This document shows positions 9,025 through 16,959 of a DNA stretch of 20,261 nt, piece after piece. Origin of the DNA: Chara braunii (lineage: Eukaryota; Streptophyta; Charophyceae; Charales; Characeae). Numbering within the stretch: position 1 is the stretch's first letter; the number at the start of each line of letters is the position of its first letter. Below the pieces are notes generated by a model. It did no database searches. It worked only from the letters and a program-made list of their open reading frames with translations, and was not told where the DNA came from. Location of the stretch: the NCBI GenBank assembly GCA_003427395.1, contig BFEA01000500.1, positions 124,494 through 144,754 on the forward strand, written 5' to 3'. The position numbers and the translations under genes were made by a program.

Positions 9025-9580
9025 GCAATGGTTCTCCACCTACCCGATTTTGATCGCCCTTTCATCCTTATCACCGATGCGTCAGACTTTGCTGTAGGAG
9101 CAGTGCTTTTTCAGATTTTCCCCTCCTCTCCTGATTCCTCCCATCCTCGCATCCCTAGATTCCCAACCCCTACCCCTACCACTGCTTCCTGCCTGACGCC
9201 TACTCGTCCAACTACTGATGAGCCTTCTATTGACTATTCTCCTACCATCGCCGAGGACGACATTGTCGAGTTTCACTCAGGTGATTGTCCGATAGCCTTC
9301 TACTCCCACCAGCTCCTGCCCGCCGAGATAAACTACATTGCTGATGAACGTGAGGTTCTCGCAGTAGTTTATGTCACTCGACACTGACGTCACTACCTTC
9401 ACGGGGCATCATTCATGGTGTACTCGGACAATATTGTTGTCCAACTTTTCTGACAAAGTCGAAGCTCACTCGTCGACAGGCTCGCTGGTGGCACGACCAT
9501 TTCGAGTTTAGTTTCACTACTTAGTACATCAAGGGTGAGACCAATCGGGTCGCAGATGCCTTATCCCGATGCCCTCACCA
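9025..9580 (+). pseudogene. Chromovirus RNase H with internal insert
   Basis: The RNase H domain shows I-T-D-A-S-D (Asp codon 9076-9078), D-E-R-E-V-L-A-V-V (Glu block near 9346-9372), and Y-S-D-N near 9421-9432. A TGA at 9385-9387 sits where the family has Trp (x-W-R-H-Y-L). After a frameshift near 9450 the domain ends with Y-I-K-G-E-T-N-R-V-A-D-A-L-S-R, with a TAG at 9522-9524. Between L-F-Q (to 9114) and C-P-I-A-F-Y-S (from 9286) lie 57 extra in-frame residues rich in Pro, Thr and Ser, absent from typical Ty3 RNase H, where these strands are joined by a short loop. Confidence 0.85.
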
Positions 9581-10700
9581 TAATCTGGAGCAAATCCAGC
9601 TAGCTGCCATCTCGGTCACCACTGTGCACCACTCGGTGACCGACGAGTTCCGCACTCAGTACCGCCACTGCCTCGAGTATCGCGCCATCCATGCGACCCT
9701 TCGGATAGGCAAGACCGTCACGAACGACACTCTCAGGGACAATGGTTTTGTGTACTGGTACGGTTCACAGGGCACCAAAGAGGCCCACATTTGAGTTCCT
9801 TTCACTAGACAACTATGTGTCCGAGCAGTCGCAGAATTCCATGACCAGGCAACCGCCGGTCATATGGGCTTCCACAAGACTTTGACTCGTGTGAACCGCT
9901 TGTACGTCTGGCTGGAGCGCAAGGACTTTGTGAAGGACTACGTCGCAAAGTGTCCCACCTGTCAGGATGTGAATAGTGCAAACCACCTGCCTTATGGTTT
10001 GCTCCAACCTCTTCCTATCCCTGAGGATCGTTAGCAGTCCATCTCGATGGACTTTATCGCTCCTCTTCGTCCTCCGACCCCCCCTGGTCATGATGCTATC
10101 CTGGTCGTCGTCGGCCGCTTCACGAAGAGCGCACGCTTTGTTCCGTGCCCCTATGCCATCAGTGCACGTGAGGTCGCCGACATCGTGTTTGACCATGTCG
10201 TGCGTGACCACGACTTACCCCTGAGCGTCATATCTGACTGTGACTCGCGCTTTACCAGCTGATTCTTGCGACGGCTCCACGAGGTGTACGACACTGCTTC
10301 TCCTCGTCTTACCATCCCCAGACTGATGGTCAGACCGGGGTCACGAACACGACTCTCGGAGATATTGTCAGAAACATTGTTCGTGACTACCAACAGTGGG
10401 ATCTCCATCTTGCCTACGCAGAGATAGCCTACAACCACGCCGTCTCGCCAGCCACGAGGATGTCGCCTTTCTATTGTGACCTTGGCTATCACCCTCGTGT
10501 TCCCGCGGATTTCCTTCGACCGTCGTAGATGCACCCCGATACGAGTTGTCCCGCGCTTGATGATTGCGTTGCACACATGACGTCGATCATGAAGACCGCA
10601 CATGAGCACATAGCCGCTTCCCAGACTCGCATTGCCGCACGTGCGAACCGATTGAGGATGGATCATCCATTCAAAGTTGGTGATGATGTGCTTGTCGACG
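9581..10700 (+). pseudogene. Chromovirus integrase, catalytic Glu lost
   Basis: The HHCC zinc domain is present: F-H-D (His 9840-9842), G-H-M-G, and C-P-T-C (9951-9962). The core has D-F-I-A-P (first Asp 10050-10052) and I-S-D-C-D-S-R-F-T-S (second Asp 10236-10238). After a frameshift at about 10285-10300, the third block reads Q-T-D-G-Q-T-G, with Gly (GGG, 10337-10339) where the catalytic Glu belongs. In-frame stops are at 9792, 10032 (at the position usually held by a Trp before the first Asp), 10260 and 10526. Confidence 0.88.
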
Positions 10701-11399
10701 ACCGCCACTTACTGCTCGAAGAGGACATGCTTTGCAAGTTCCGACATTGCTTCTTTAGCCCATGTCGCATTCTTCAGGCTGTCGGTTTGATACGACATCT
10801 ACCCCAGTCAACTTCCGCGTGAAGCTGCCTAACTACCTACGCCAAGCTCGTGTGCACAATGTCTTCCACGTCTTGTTACTGCATCCCTACCGCAGACCGT
10901 CGAGCATTTCGTTGGGCAACCATACGAGCGCCCTCCACCCATCATGGTGGAGGAGCACGAGGAGTTCCTCGTTTCATACATCATTGCTTGCCGAGTCACC
11001 GACGACAACCCTCCTCACGTCGAGTATCTCATACATTGGAAGGGTTACCCTGATGAGGAGGCTACTTGGGAGCCCGTTGAGCACTTGCAGCACGCTCACA
11101 TGTTGGTGCGTGCCTATGACCGTGCTCGTCGTGCTGGGTTGACTGCTCCTCCTCAACCCATTGACCCTCTTATTTCTCCCTTGGTCGAGGAGACCGTTGA
11201 AGTCGAGCCTGCTCCATCTGAGGCATCCTCAGACCGTTGTTCTCCAATCCCAGCTCCCCTCCAATCATACCGACATCGTGTGTCGGGCCCAGGGTCTGAT
11301 GTCCTACTTGGGCGCCTTCAGCCTCCATTGGACTCGTCTATACCTTGCCGTAGGCTTCTTCGTCCGGTCTTCGTCTCTTCGGTCACCAATCGCCCGTAG
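10701..11399 (+). pseudogene. Integrase C-terminal domain and chromodomain
   Basis: V-K-L-P-N-Y and V-H-N-V-F-H-V-L-L-L-H-P-Y at about 10819-10890 are the GPY/F-region signature of Ty3 integrase tails. In a different frame, from about 10962, a complete chromodomain follows: E-E-F-L-V-S-Y-I-I, then E-Y-L-I-H-W-K-G-Y, then E-A-T-W-E-P and a final helix to about 11120. Chromodomains bind histone tail methylation and guide chromovirus insertion into heterochromatin. The frame then runs through a Pro/Ser-rich tail to the TAG at 11397-11399. This is the best preserved part of the element. Confidence 0.92.
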
Positions 11400-12683
11400 C
11401 TTGGTCAACTCGAGTTCCTTCTCCGTTAAACCTAACTTCGCATAGGCGCTGAAATACCAGCTACATGTTTATAGTTGAATAAAACTGTGTTACCGTGTGC
11501 TTGAGGTGCTGGAGGTGTTTGTAATTATTATAGTTTTGTACACAATCGTACCAAGCTGCGTCGTATTCAATATTTCACACAATATTCCGCCATAGCCACA
11601 CTAGGTCGAAAACTCTGGACACCAAAGCGATGGTAAAGGCGGACATAGCCACCATACCACGCAGACCATAACTTAACAGGCAACTGGTTGCGGGCGCTAG
11701 GTGTCCAGGCCGGCTGTACGCCGGCGGGTAGCGGAGCAGAGCGCTACTTTTGCGCCACGAACCAGTACCCCCCCAGATCCACCTTTCGATTCTGGTGTGG
11801 CGAGGCCCTAAAAGCACATAAAATGATAAAAAAGGAGTCCTCTGTGGTGGCTCTATGTTATGCATGTGTCAGAAGCTCACGTGTGTGAAAAACTTTGCTG
11901 TGAACATTTTGAACACGTGTCCCTTTCTGGGGACTCGCCACACAGCACAATTCAAGAAAAAAACAAACGAATCGTCCCACAGATACTGGAAACATTGGTC
12001 CGTTAATTACATAGTAACATGTCACGGTCTGTGGGCAGGTGCACCCTTTTTTTTTTTTTTTTCCCTTCTGTTTTGTCTTCCGTGTGCCCAGGCCCCAGGA
12101 CCTTATGACGTGGGCAAGGAAAAAAAGGACCTTATGGGGCCTCGCCACACCACTCTCCAAATGTGAGGGCCTCGCCACACCACAGTCGAAAGGCCAAAAA
12201 ATTTGACGGCTATCAGAAGACTCAGAACAAATTCGACAGCCTCCATTCGACAGTTTGGCCCCCCTTCGCCACACAGCACTGTAGAGTGCACGCACTTGTG
12301 AAAGAAGGATGTAAAAAGACGACCGCGCCTGAGGGTACAACAAGCATCAGTCCATCCCGACCTTACCCCCACTTGCCAAATTTCGAAGCGAAGTCAACGG
12401 CCCAGCCGAGGAGTGTCGAAAGCATCGGAGTAGCAGGCTGGGGTTTCAACAACTTTCGACAGGAGGTGTCGAGAAGCATTCTCTGACAACTTGCAAATTT
12501 GCTTCCCCTCTCCGAATTCAACAGCCTGTGTGGCGAAGAGGAACTGTCGAAAATCGCATTTTCGACAGTGATGCGGGGAGGCCCTGAAAACGACAAAAAT
12601 GTGGCGGGTGCATCTGGTGAGTAACAACTCGCACAGCATCAGTAAATTATCGCAGGCAATACAACACCGAAATACAGTGCCGG
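11400..12683. other. Gene-free region with dispersed repeat fragments
   Basis: No supported genes. An AATAAA at 11475-11480 could belong to the 3' end of the chromovirus, but no LTR is recognisable. The rest is anonymous sequence sprinkled with a short tag (GTGGTGTGGCGAGGCCCT or its complement) at 11792, 12137, 12167 and 12569. Recurrent TCGACAG strings and a poly(T) run at 12048-12062 are also present. A perfect hairpin with 12-bp arms ACTGTCGAAAAT/ATTTTCGACAGT and a CGC loop lies at 12543-12569. Confidence 0.6.
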
Positions 12684-12759
12684 CCACACACGGGACCAAA
12701 AGTCTAAAAAATTTGAGGCATTTGGTTCGGCTTTTTTGAGGCATTTGGTCCCCGTGTGG
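12684..12759. repeat. Small inverted repeat with internal direct repeats
   Basis: Arms CCACACACGGGACCAAA (12684-12700) and TTTGGTCCCCGTGTGG (12744-12759) are near-complementary. Between and overlapping them, TTTGAGGCATTTGGT occurs twice, at 12712-12726 and 12735-12749, and a third near-copy lies at 13583-13597 inside the palindromic repeat. It looks like a fragment of the same repeat family. Confidence 0.65.
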
Positions 12760-12903
12760 TCACACGGGCGGACCTTGTCCAGAAAGGACGAAGTCGCAAC
12801 CCTGACACTTTGCATTCAGGGCAAGTGTGCCCGGTCACACGGGGGAGGAACAAACGAAAAGATGGCTCACGCTGGTATAACCCTTGGTTGCACTTTCAGT
12901 TGT

Positions 12904-12915
12904 GGTTTTTTTTTN

Positions 12916-12953
<38 letters not shown>

Positions 12954-13413
12954 TTTATTCAAAACTATATTCTTCTCTCAATTTCACCTCACACTAGCTA
13001 CCTACCACTACTGCTACTTGTAGGCAACCCCGTAGCAGCCAGAACCGTGTTCACGAGAGAACACACTACCTACCTACCACTACTCCTACTTGTAGGCAAC
13101 CCCGTAGCAGCACCGTGTTCACGAGAGAACATGGGGGCTGCTCCCGACCTGCAGGTGGGCGATACCGGCCAGGGGACAGCCCGTAGCATCAGGGGATAAA
13201 GCCCAGGGGACCAATCTCCTGTGCCTCCCCTCAGGTCCCCTCCCCTACGAACATCAGCAGACTCTGCTATGTCCATCGGGGGATCCAGTGGTCTATCTCT
13301 TGGGTAGCAGGTGCCAAGTATGCCCAGGAAGGTACATGAGGCCAATGGGGATTGAACCCACTACCTCCTGAATGCCACTTGCGAACCTTACCACCTGAGC
13401 TAGGCCGCTGGAT
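12904..13413 (-). mobile_element. tRNA-derived SINE, apparently full length
   Basis: Read on the minus strand from 13413, the element starts ATCCAGCGGCC and carries an A box TAGCTCAGGTGG (13391-13402) and a B box GGTTCAATCCC (13348-13358), 44 bp apart, in a diverged tRNA-like head of about 75 nt. The body runs about 380 bp and ends AATAAAC followed by poly(A) (poly(T) on the plus strand, 12906-12952, with one N). Flanking 12-bp direct repeats differ at one base, ACTTTCAGTTGT at 12892-12903 and ACTTGCAGTTGT at 13414-13425, fitting a target site duplication from LINE-driven insertion. The body contains an internal 72-bp-period duplication. Confidence 0.85.
12998..13131. repeat. Internal tandem duplication in the SINE
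   Basis: Unit A (12998-13063) and unit B (13070-13131) share CTACCTACCACTACT, CTACTTGTAGGCAACCCCG and GTGTTCACGAGAGAACA blocks. They differ by one substitution and a short indel after GTAGCAGC. The CTACCTAC spacer is slightly expanded between them. Confidence 0.9.
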
Positions 13414-13439
13414 ACTTGCAGTTGTTTGGCGGGCTTTCT

Positions 13440-13680
13440 TCTTGGTCTACAATTCTCTTCAATTCGCAAAAAACAGGAAAAAAAAAACGAAAGGTACGAA
13501 AGGTAATTTGAGACCACCTCCGGAGGTGGTCTCAAAAAGGGTACGCCCGCGGCCCCTCAGGCCTCTGACAGAAGGGTCACCGTTTGAGGCATTTGGGTAG
13601 CGAGCCTCTCCAGTGTGACCCGAAAAATGACTCAAATTTTGGGATTTTGGGTCTTTTGGTCCTCGTGTGAGTATGCCCTC
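13440..13680. repeat. Palindromic dispersed repeat, copy 1
   Basis: A perfect 30-bp palindrome without loop at 13507-13536 (arm TTTGAGACCACCTCC) is preceded by an A-rich stretch. It is followed about 10 bp later by CCCGCGGCC, then TTTGAGGCATTTGGGT, then CAGTGTGACC and ATTTTGGGATTTTGGGT near 13600-13655. The same order of elements recurs at 18388-18600. No coding content. Confidence 0.75.
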
Positions 13681-13842
13681 AGAGAGCAACACAAAGATAT
13701 AAGCACAATAACTCAGAGCATGACGCAAATGCATCTAACAACTGCAGGTATCAGGGCATGGCCACACCAGTGTCCAAATGTGCAAAATGGGAATGAACTT
13801 CCCGCTAGAACATGGCCAGATGCCCCTGCGACATTTTTGTCT
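13664..13842 (+). repeat. Dispersed repeat arm, plus copy
   Basis: CGTGTGAGTATGCCC (13664-13678) and, after about 100 bp, an ATGGGAATGAACTTCCCGCTAG segment up to ATTTTTGTC (about 13786-13842) are matched in opposite orientation at 14593-14683. The tag GTGGTGTGCCGAGGCCCT follows at 13864-13881. Confidence 0.6.
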
Positions 13843-13881
13843 TTTTCACCTTCAGATCAGAGAGTGGTGTGCCGAGGCCCT

Positions 13882-14460
13882 GCAATGCAATTTTTCCTTC
13901 TTCGTTTCCTTTTTCAACGGGGACTGTCGCATGCATTTGACTTTTCTTCCCCTTCTGCCCACGTGGCACTTTCCGCACCAACCTGGCACTTCTTTTCATT
14001 CTTTCGGCTCGCCATTCACATGCCGCCAGCCCAATGTCGCAGCCATCCTGTTGCCACTTGTATTCTTTTTCTTTTTCTCTCTCTCTCTCTGTCTTTTTTT
14101 TTTTTTTTTTTTTTTTTTNTNNATNTNTTNTTTTCNCCCCAACGGCATCGAGCAGAGACTGCTTTGTAACAAAAAAAAGAAAAAAAGAAAAAAAAAGAAC
14201 CAGAGACTGCTGCCCAGGTCGGCAGCAGCCCAATTACCGGCAGTGGCTGCTACGAGGTTCCCAGCCCCCGCAAGTTGGAGAAAGCCGTGTGAGTAGATTA
14301 GGCGACGGGTGGCATATTCACAATATACGTGCAAGTGTGAGTGTGCCGGGAGGGAAAAAAAAAAAAAAAAAAAAAAAGCAAACTCGTTCATGTGCCGTGC
14401 GGCGTGCGGCGAGGCGCGATAAATTAGGGAAGGAAAAGCCGTCGGACTCCTGGGAGAATG
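13882..14460. other. Low-complexity gene-free stretch
   Basis: Anonymous sequence with a CT run and poly(T)/N cluster at 14076-14136, an A-rich block at 14170-14198, and a poly(A) run at about 14355-14377. Frames crossing these tracts give poly-Phe or poly-Lys strings and contain N-derived unknowns, so no gene is called. Confidence 0.6.
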
Positions 14461-14543
14461 GTGGTAGCAAACTTTAACGCGAAACAGGCTCATAGCAGAA
14501 TGGCAGAATTTTCAGATACACAGTGGTAGCAAACTTTAACGCG
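14461..14543. repeat. Perfect 21-bp direct repeats, 62 bp apart
   Basis: GTGGTAGCAAACTTTAACGCG occurs at 14461-14481 and again at 14523-14543. They enclose 41 bp (GAAACAGGCTC...GATACACA). This could be a local duplication or a target duplication around a small insertion. Confidence 0.9.
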
Positions 14544-14592
14544 CCCTCTCGTTTCGTGTGTATTCGAGCCCCGCTCCACTACTCTCGACATG

Positions 14593-14683
14593 CACAAATG
14601 ACAAAAATTATGGCCGGGTATGTTTCCGAGCTCTAGGGGAAGGTTCACTCTCGTTTTGCCCATTCTGTGGGCATACTCACACG
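14593..14683 (-). repeat. Dispersed repeat arm, minus copy
   Basis: GGGCATACTCACACG at 14669-14683 is the exact reverse complement of 13664-13678. The following minus-strand sequence aligns with 13782-13842 with moderate identity (shared GAAC-TTCCC-CTAG and ATTTTTGTC blocks). It abuts the 3' end of the minus-strand LINE. Confidence 0.65.
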
Positions 14684-16815
14684 GCGACCCCAAATCCGCA
14701 AAATATGCGGATTTGTTGTTCCGGTCTTCCCATATCAACCAGATTATGATGGATCTGACGGCCTGGGCGACATATCCTCTGCCTATGTGTCTGAACCATG
14801 TTGCCGGGATAAGACCGCATAACGCCCAGTCTTCGTTCCAGCTCAGGAGGTCGCCCACGAATTATTGCCAGTGGTTTTGCCACCATCTCCATACTCTCTT
14901 GGATGCGGGACATGACCAGAATAGATGCTGGGTGGTTTCTTCCTGTCTGTTTCCGCATCGTCTGCATTTTGTCTCCAGTTCCATGCCTCTCTCGAACAGC
15001 CAAACTGCACTTGGAATTGCCCCATGCGAAAGTAGCCAGAGAAGTGCTGCAAGTTTCTGCGATGGTAGTGCAGGAATTTGCTTCCACAATGAGGAGAGCT
15101 CCCTTGCTGATATGTGGGCGTCCTGGGACCTGCATCTGTTGAGGTTCGCTGCTACTGTTGCCGGGATGTCCCGATCTTTGCTGAGAAGGATGCGACCCAG
15201 GTTTGTAGAGTATTGCGCCAGGTATCTTCTCTGCCCCGGGCATGGTTCCCAGTAGCTGCCCAGCGGGTCGATCCTCATAGCCCTCAATGGACGTCCTTGT
15301 TGCAGCAGGATGTGCGCTGTGGTTGCTCTTGTAGTGACCGTCTGGACGCGGATTTGTTGAAGTCCCGGATGATTGTCGAGCAGCACTTCGCTCTCGAGTT
15401 GGAGGATGGCGGGTTCCGCCTGACTCGAAGGGGTTGACCATTTCTGTGCTCGCCACAGTCTGTCATCCAACTGTTCGAGTACATGGTAAGCTGATTGGGG
15501 CTCCTGATCTTCTGAGCTACGGTACCATTCCCCCTCCACTGGGTCTGTTGAGGTGAGTAGTGCTTGCCAGTGTTGGGGGATGGTTAGGACCACATTGTCA
15601 AGCTGTCTTCTTTCCTCCACTCGTTGGAGACCTCCCAACTTCCGCTTTAACTCCTCCACCGGAATCCATGCTTGTTGTTGCTCATTCCAGAGGTCCTCCA
15701 CCCTGGCCACGCCCTTTTCTGTCCATCTCCAGCCAAAGCTCCCGGGGGCCTGTGTTGCTGGGAGGGATGCGCCTTCGCCATCTGTCAGTGCTGAATTCTC
15801 GAAAAGATTCTGCCTCAGGACCTCCTCCCGAGTGACTGGGTCCGTGTGGTTTGGTGGCAACAAGGCTCTCCACGCTTTCCAGCAGGCATTTGCCAATGGG
15901 GAGCGCAGTTGCCTACGTGCGTAAGAAAGCATGAAGATGCAGCTCCAGATGTCCCGAGTTCTGGAGAGATGCAGTTCCTGCTGCAGTATGTACTCCAGGA
16001 CAGCTACCCATGTGCGACAGCCTGCCTGTGTAGCGGCTCTTGACAACCATTTGGCTAGCATGGCTGGATTCTGCGTGCGTGGGTCCACGATTCCAAGACC
16101 GCCCTGCTGCTTGGAAGCGGAGACCTTGGTCCAGGAACACTTCGTGATGAATCCCTGTTCTGCTTGTGCCAATGGTTTCCAAAGGTAACGTGCTGCTTCA
16201 CCCGTTAGCTGCTTGACTGTTGGCTTAGAGAGGAGACAGATGGCAGCAATGTGCCACAGTTGGGAGAAAACTACGGTTGTGATCAGCATAGCTCTCCCCA
16301 CCAGCGATAGGCCCACCGCCATTCTGCATTTCTGGAGCGCCGCTTGTGTCTTGGCTTGAAGCAGAGCGTCTTGTTTGGGGCGTGCGTCCCCCAATGATAC
16401 CTGCAGTCCGAGGTAGCGCTCGGACAAGTTTGGGGGTATCCTTTTCATTCCCCAATCTGCGCCCTCGAGTTCATAGTTCCCTGGGAGAAAATAAACGGAT
16501 TTCTCCCAATTAACCTTGGCCTCAGAAAGTGTGGCATACTGGTCCAGGAGTGTCTTTGCTGCCCTCGTGGATTCCGGTGTTGCCTCTATAGCTAACAGGA
16601 GATCGTCAGCGATGGCACCGGTGAGCAGCTGCCGACCTTCCCCCAAGTCCAGCCCTTTAATGTTTGGCGTGGCACGCAGGGCATTATGCAATACTTCCAT
16701 TTGCAGAGCGAAGAGGAGTGAGGCGAGTGGGCACCCCTGCCTGAGGGAGCGCATCAAAGAGAAAGTGGGTGAGTGGAATCCATTGATGCAGACTGTTGCT
16801 GACGCGTCGTTGTAG
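14684..16815 (-). pseudogene. LINE ORF2 fragment: RT motifs B-C to C-terminal zinc finger
   Basis: From about 16811 the frame reads L-Y-N-D-A-S-A-T-V-C-I-N-G, then R-Q-G-C-P-L-A-S-L-L-F-A-L (RT motif B). It continues with I-A-D-D-L-L-L-A (motif C, A-D-D at about 16602-16610), K-V-N-W-E-K-S and R-Y-L-G-L, all typical of LINE RT. After a long connection region comes C-R-R-C...H-L-F-W-S-C, a C-x2-C-x9-H-x4-C finger at about 14913-14969 (zf-RVT type). A TAA at 14862-14864 interrupts the frame once. The same frame continues past it as I-I-I-W-L-I-W-E-D-R-N-N, the usual LINE C-terminal motif. RT motif A and everything upstream are absent. An uninterrupted 631-codon stretch makes this a fairly young copy. 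Confidence 0.9.
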
Positions 16816-16928
16816 AGTTCCTTGGCGAGTGGCCCGAAGTGGGCACCCCTGCCTGAGGGAGCGCGTCAAAGAGAAAGTGGGTGAGTGGAATCCATTGACG
16901 CAGACTGTTGCTGATGCATCGTTGTAGA
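16727..16928 (-). repeat. 112-bp tandem duplication at the 5' edge of the LINE
   Basis: Copy 1 (16727-16816) and copy 2 (16839-16928) are 90-bp matches differing at four bases, all CpG versus TpG/CpA. The 22-bp spacer 16817-16838 encodes the native residues upstream of copy 1 (F-G-P-L-A-K-E-L). The 112-bp period is not a multiple of three, so the duplication shifts the RT frame between copies. Confidence 0.92.
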
Positions 16929-16959
16929 AAATATGAGGATTTGGGAAGGGCCGATTTGA

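Larger units (their letters stand above)
4060..11399 (+). mobile_element. Degenerate Ty3/gypsy chromovirus (internal region)
   Basis: The domain order Gag, CCHC knuckle, aspartic protease, RT, RNase H, integrase, chromodomain is that of Ty3/gypsy chromoviruses. About 7.3 kb, including an 824-bp hAT insert. The reading frame is broken by many frameshifts and at least eight in-frame stops (for example 5824, 6046, 6652, 9385, 9522, 9792, 10032, 10260). Catalytic residues are altered in protease, RT and integrase. Gag, knuckle and protease share one frame from about 5143 to 6969, so the ancestor probably had a single gag-pol ORF. No flanking LTR pair or polypurine tract could be recognised. The copy cannot be autonomous. 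Confidence 0.92.
14684..16928 (-). mobile_element. 5'-truncated non-LTR retrotransposon (LINE) copy
   Basis: The minus strand carries the C-terminal two thirds of a LINE ORF2. The endonuclease and the RT part before motif B are missing. The 5' edge at about 16928 directly abuts another LINE in the opposite orientation. The 3' side stops near 14684 against an unrelated dispersed repeat, and no poly(A) tail is visible, so it is truncated at both ends. A 9-bp-arm hairpin (AAATCCGCA/TGCGGATTT, 14692-14714) lies at its 3' edge. Confidence 0.88.

Noticed and set aside
13335-13413. Functional tRNA gene
   Set aside because: A and B boxes are present, but the acceptor stem does not pair properly and the transcript continues into a SINE body with a poly(A) end and target duplications.
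13615-14477. ORFs spanning 13615-14477 on both strands
   Set aside because: They run through poly(T)/poly(A) and N clusters, giving homopolymer residues and unknowns; no domain content.
14677-15456. 259-residue minus-strand ORF overlapping the LINE
   Set aside because: It is an alternative frame of the LINE ORF2; the true frame carries the zinc finger and W-x-W-E-D-R-N motif.
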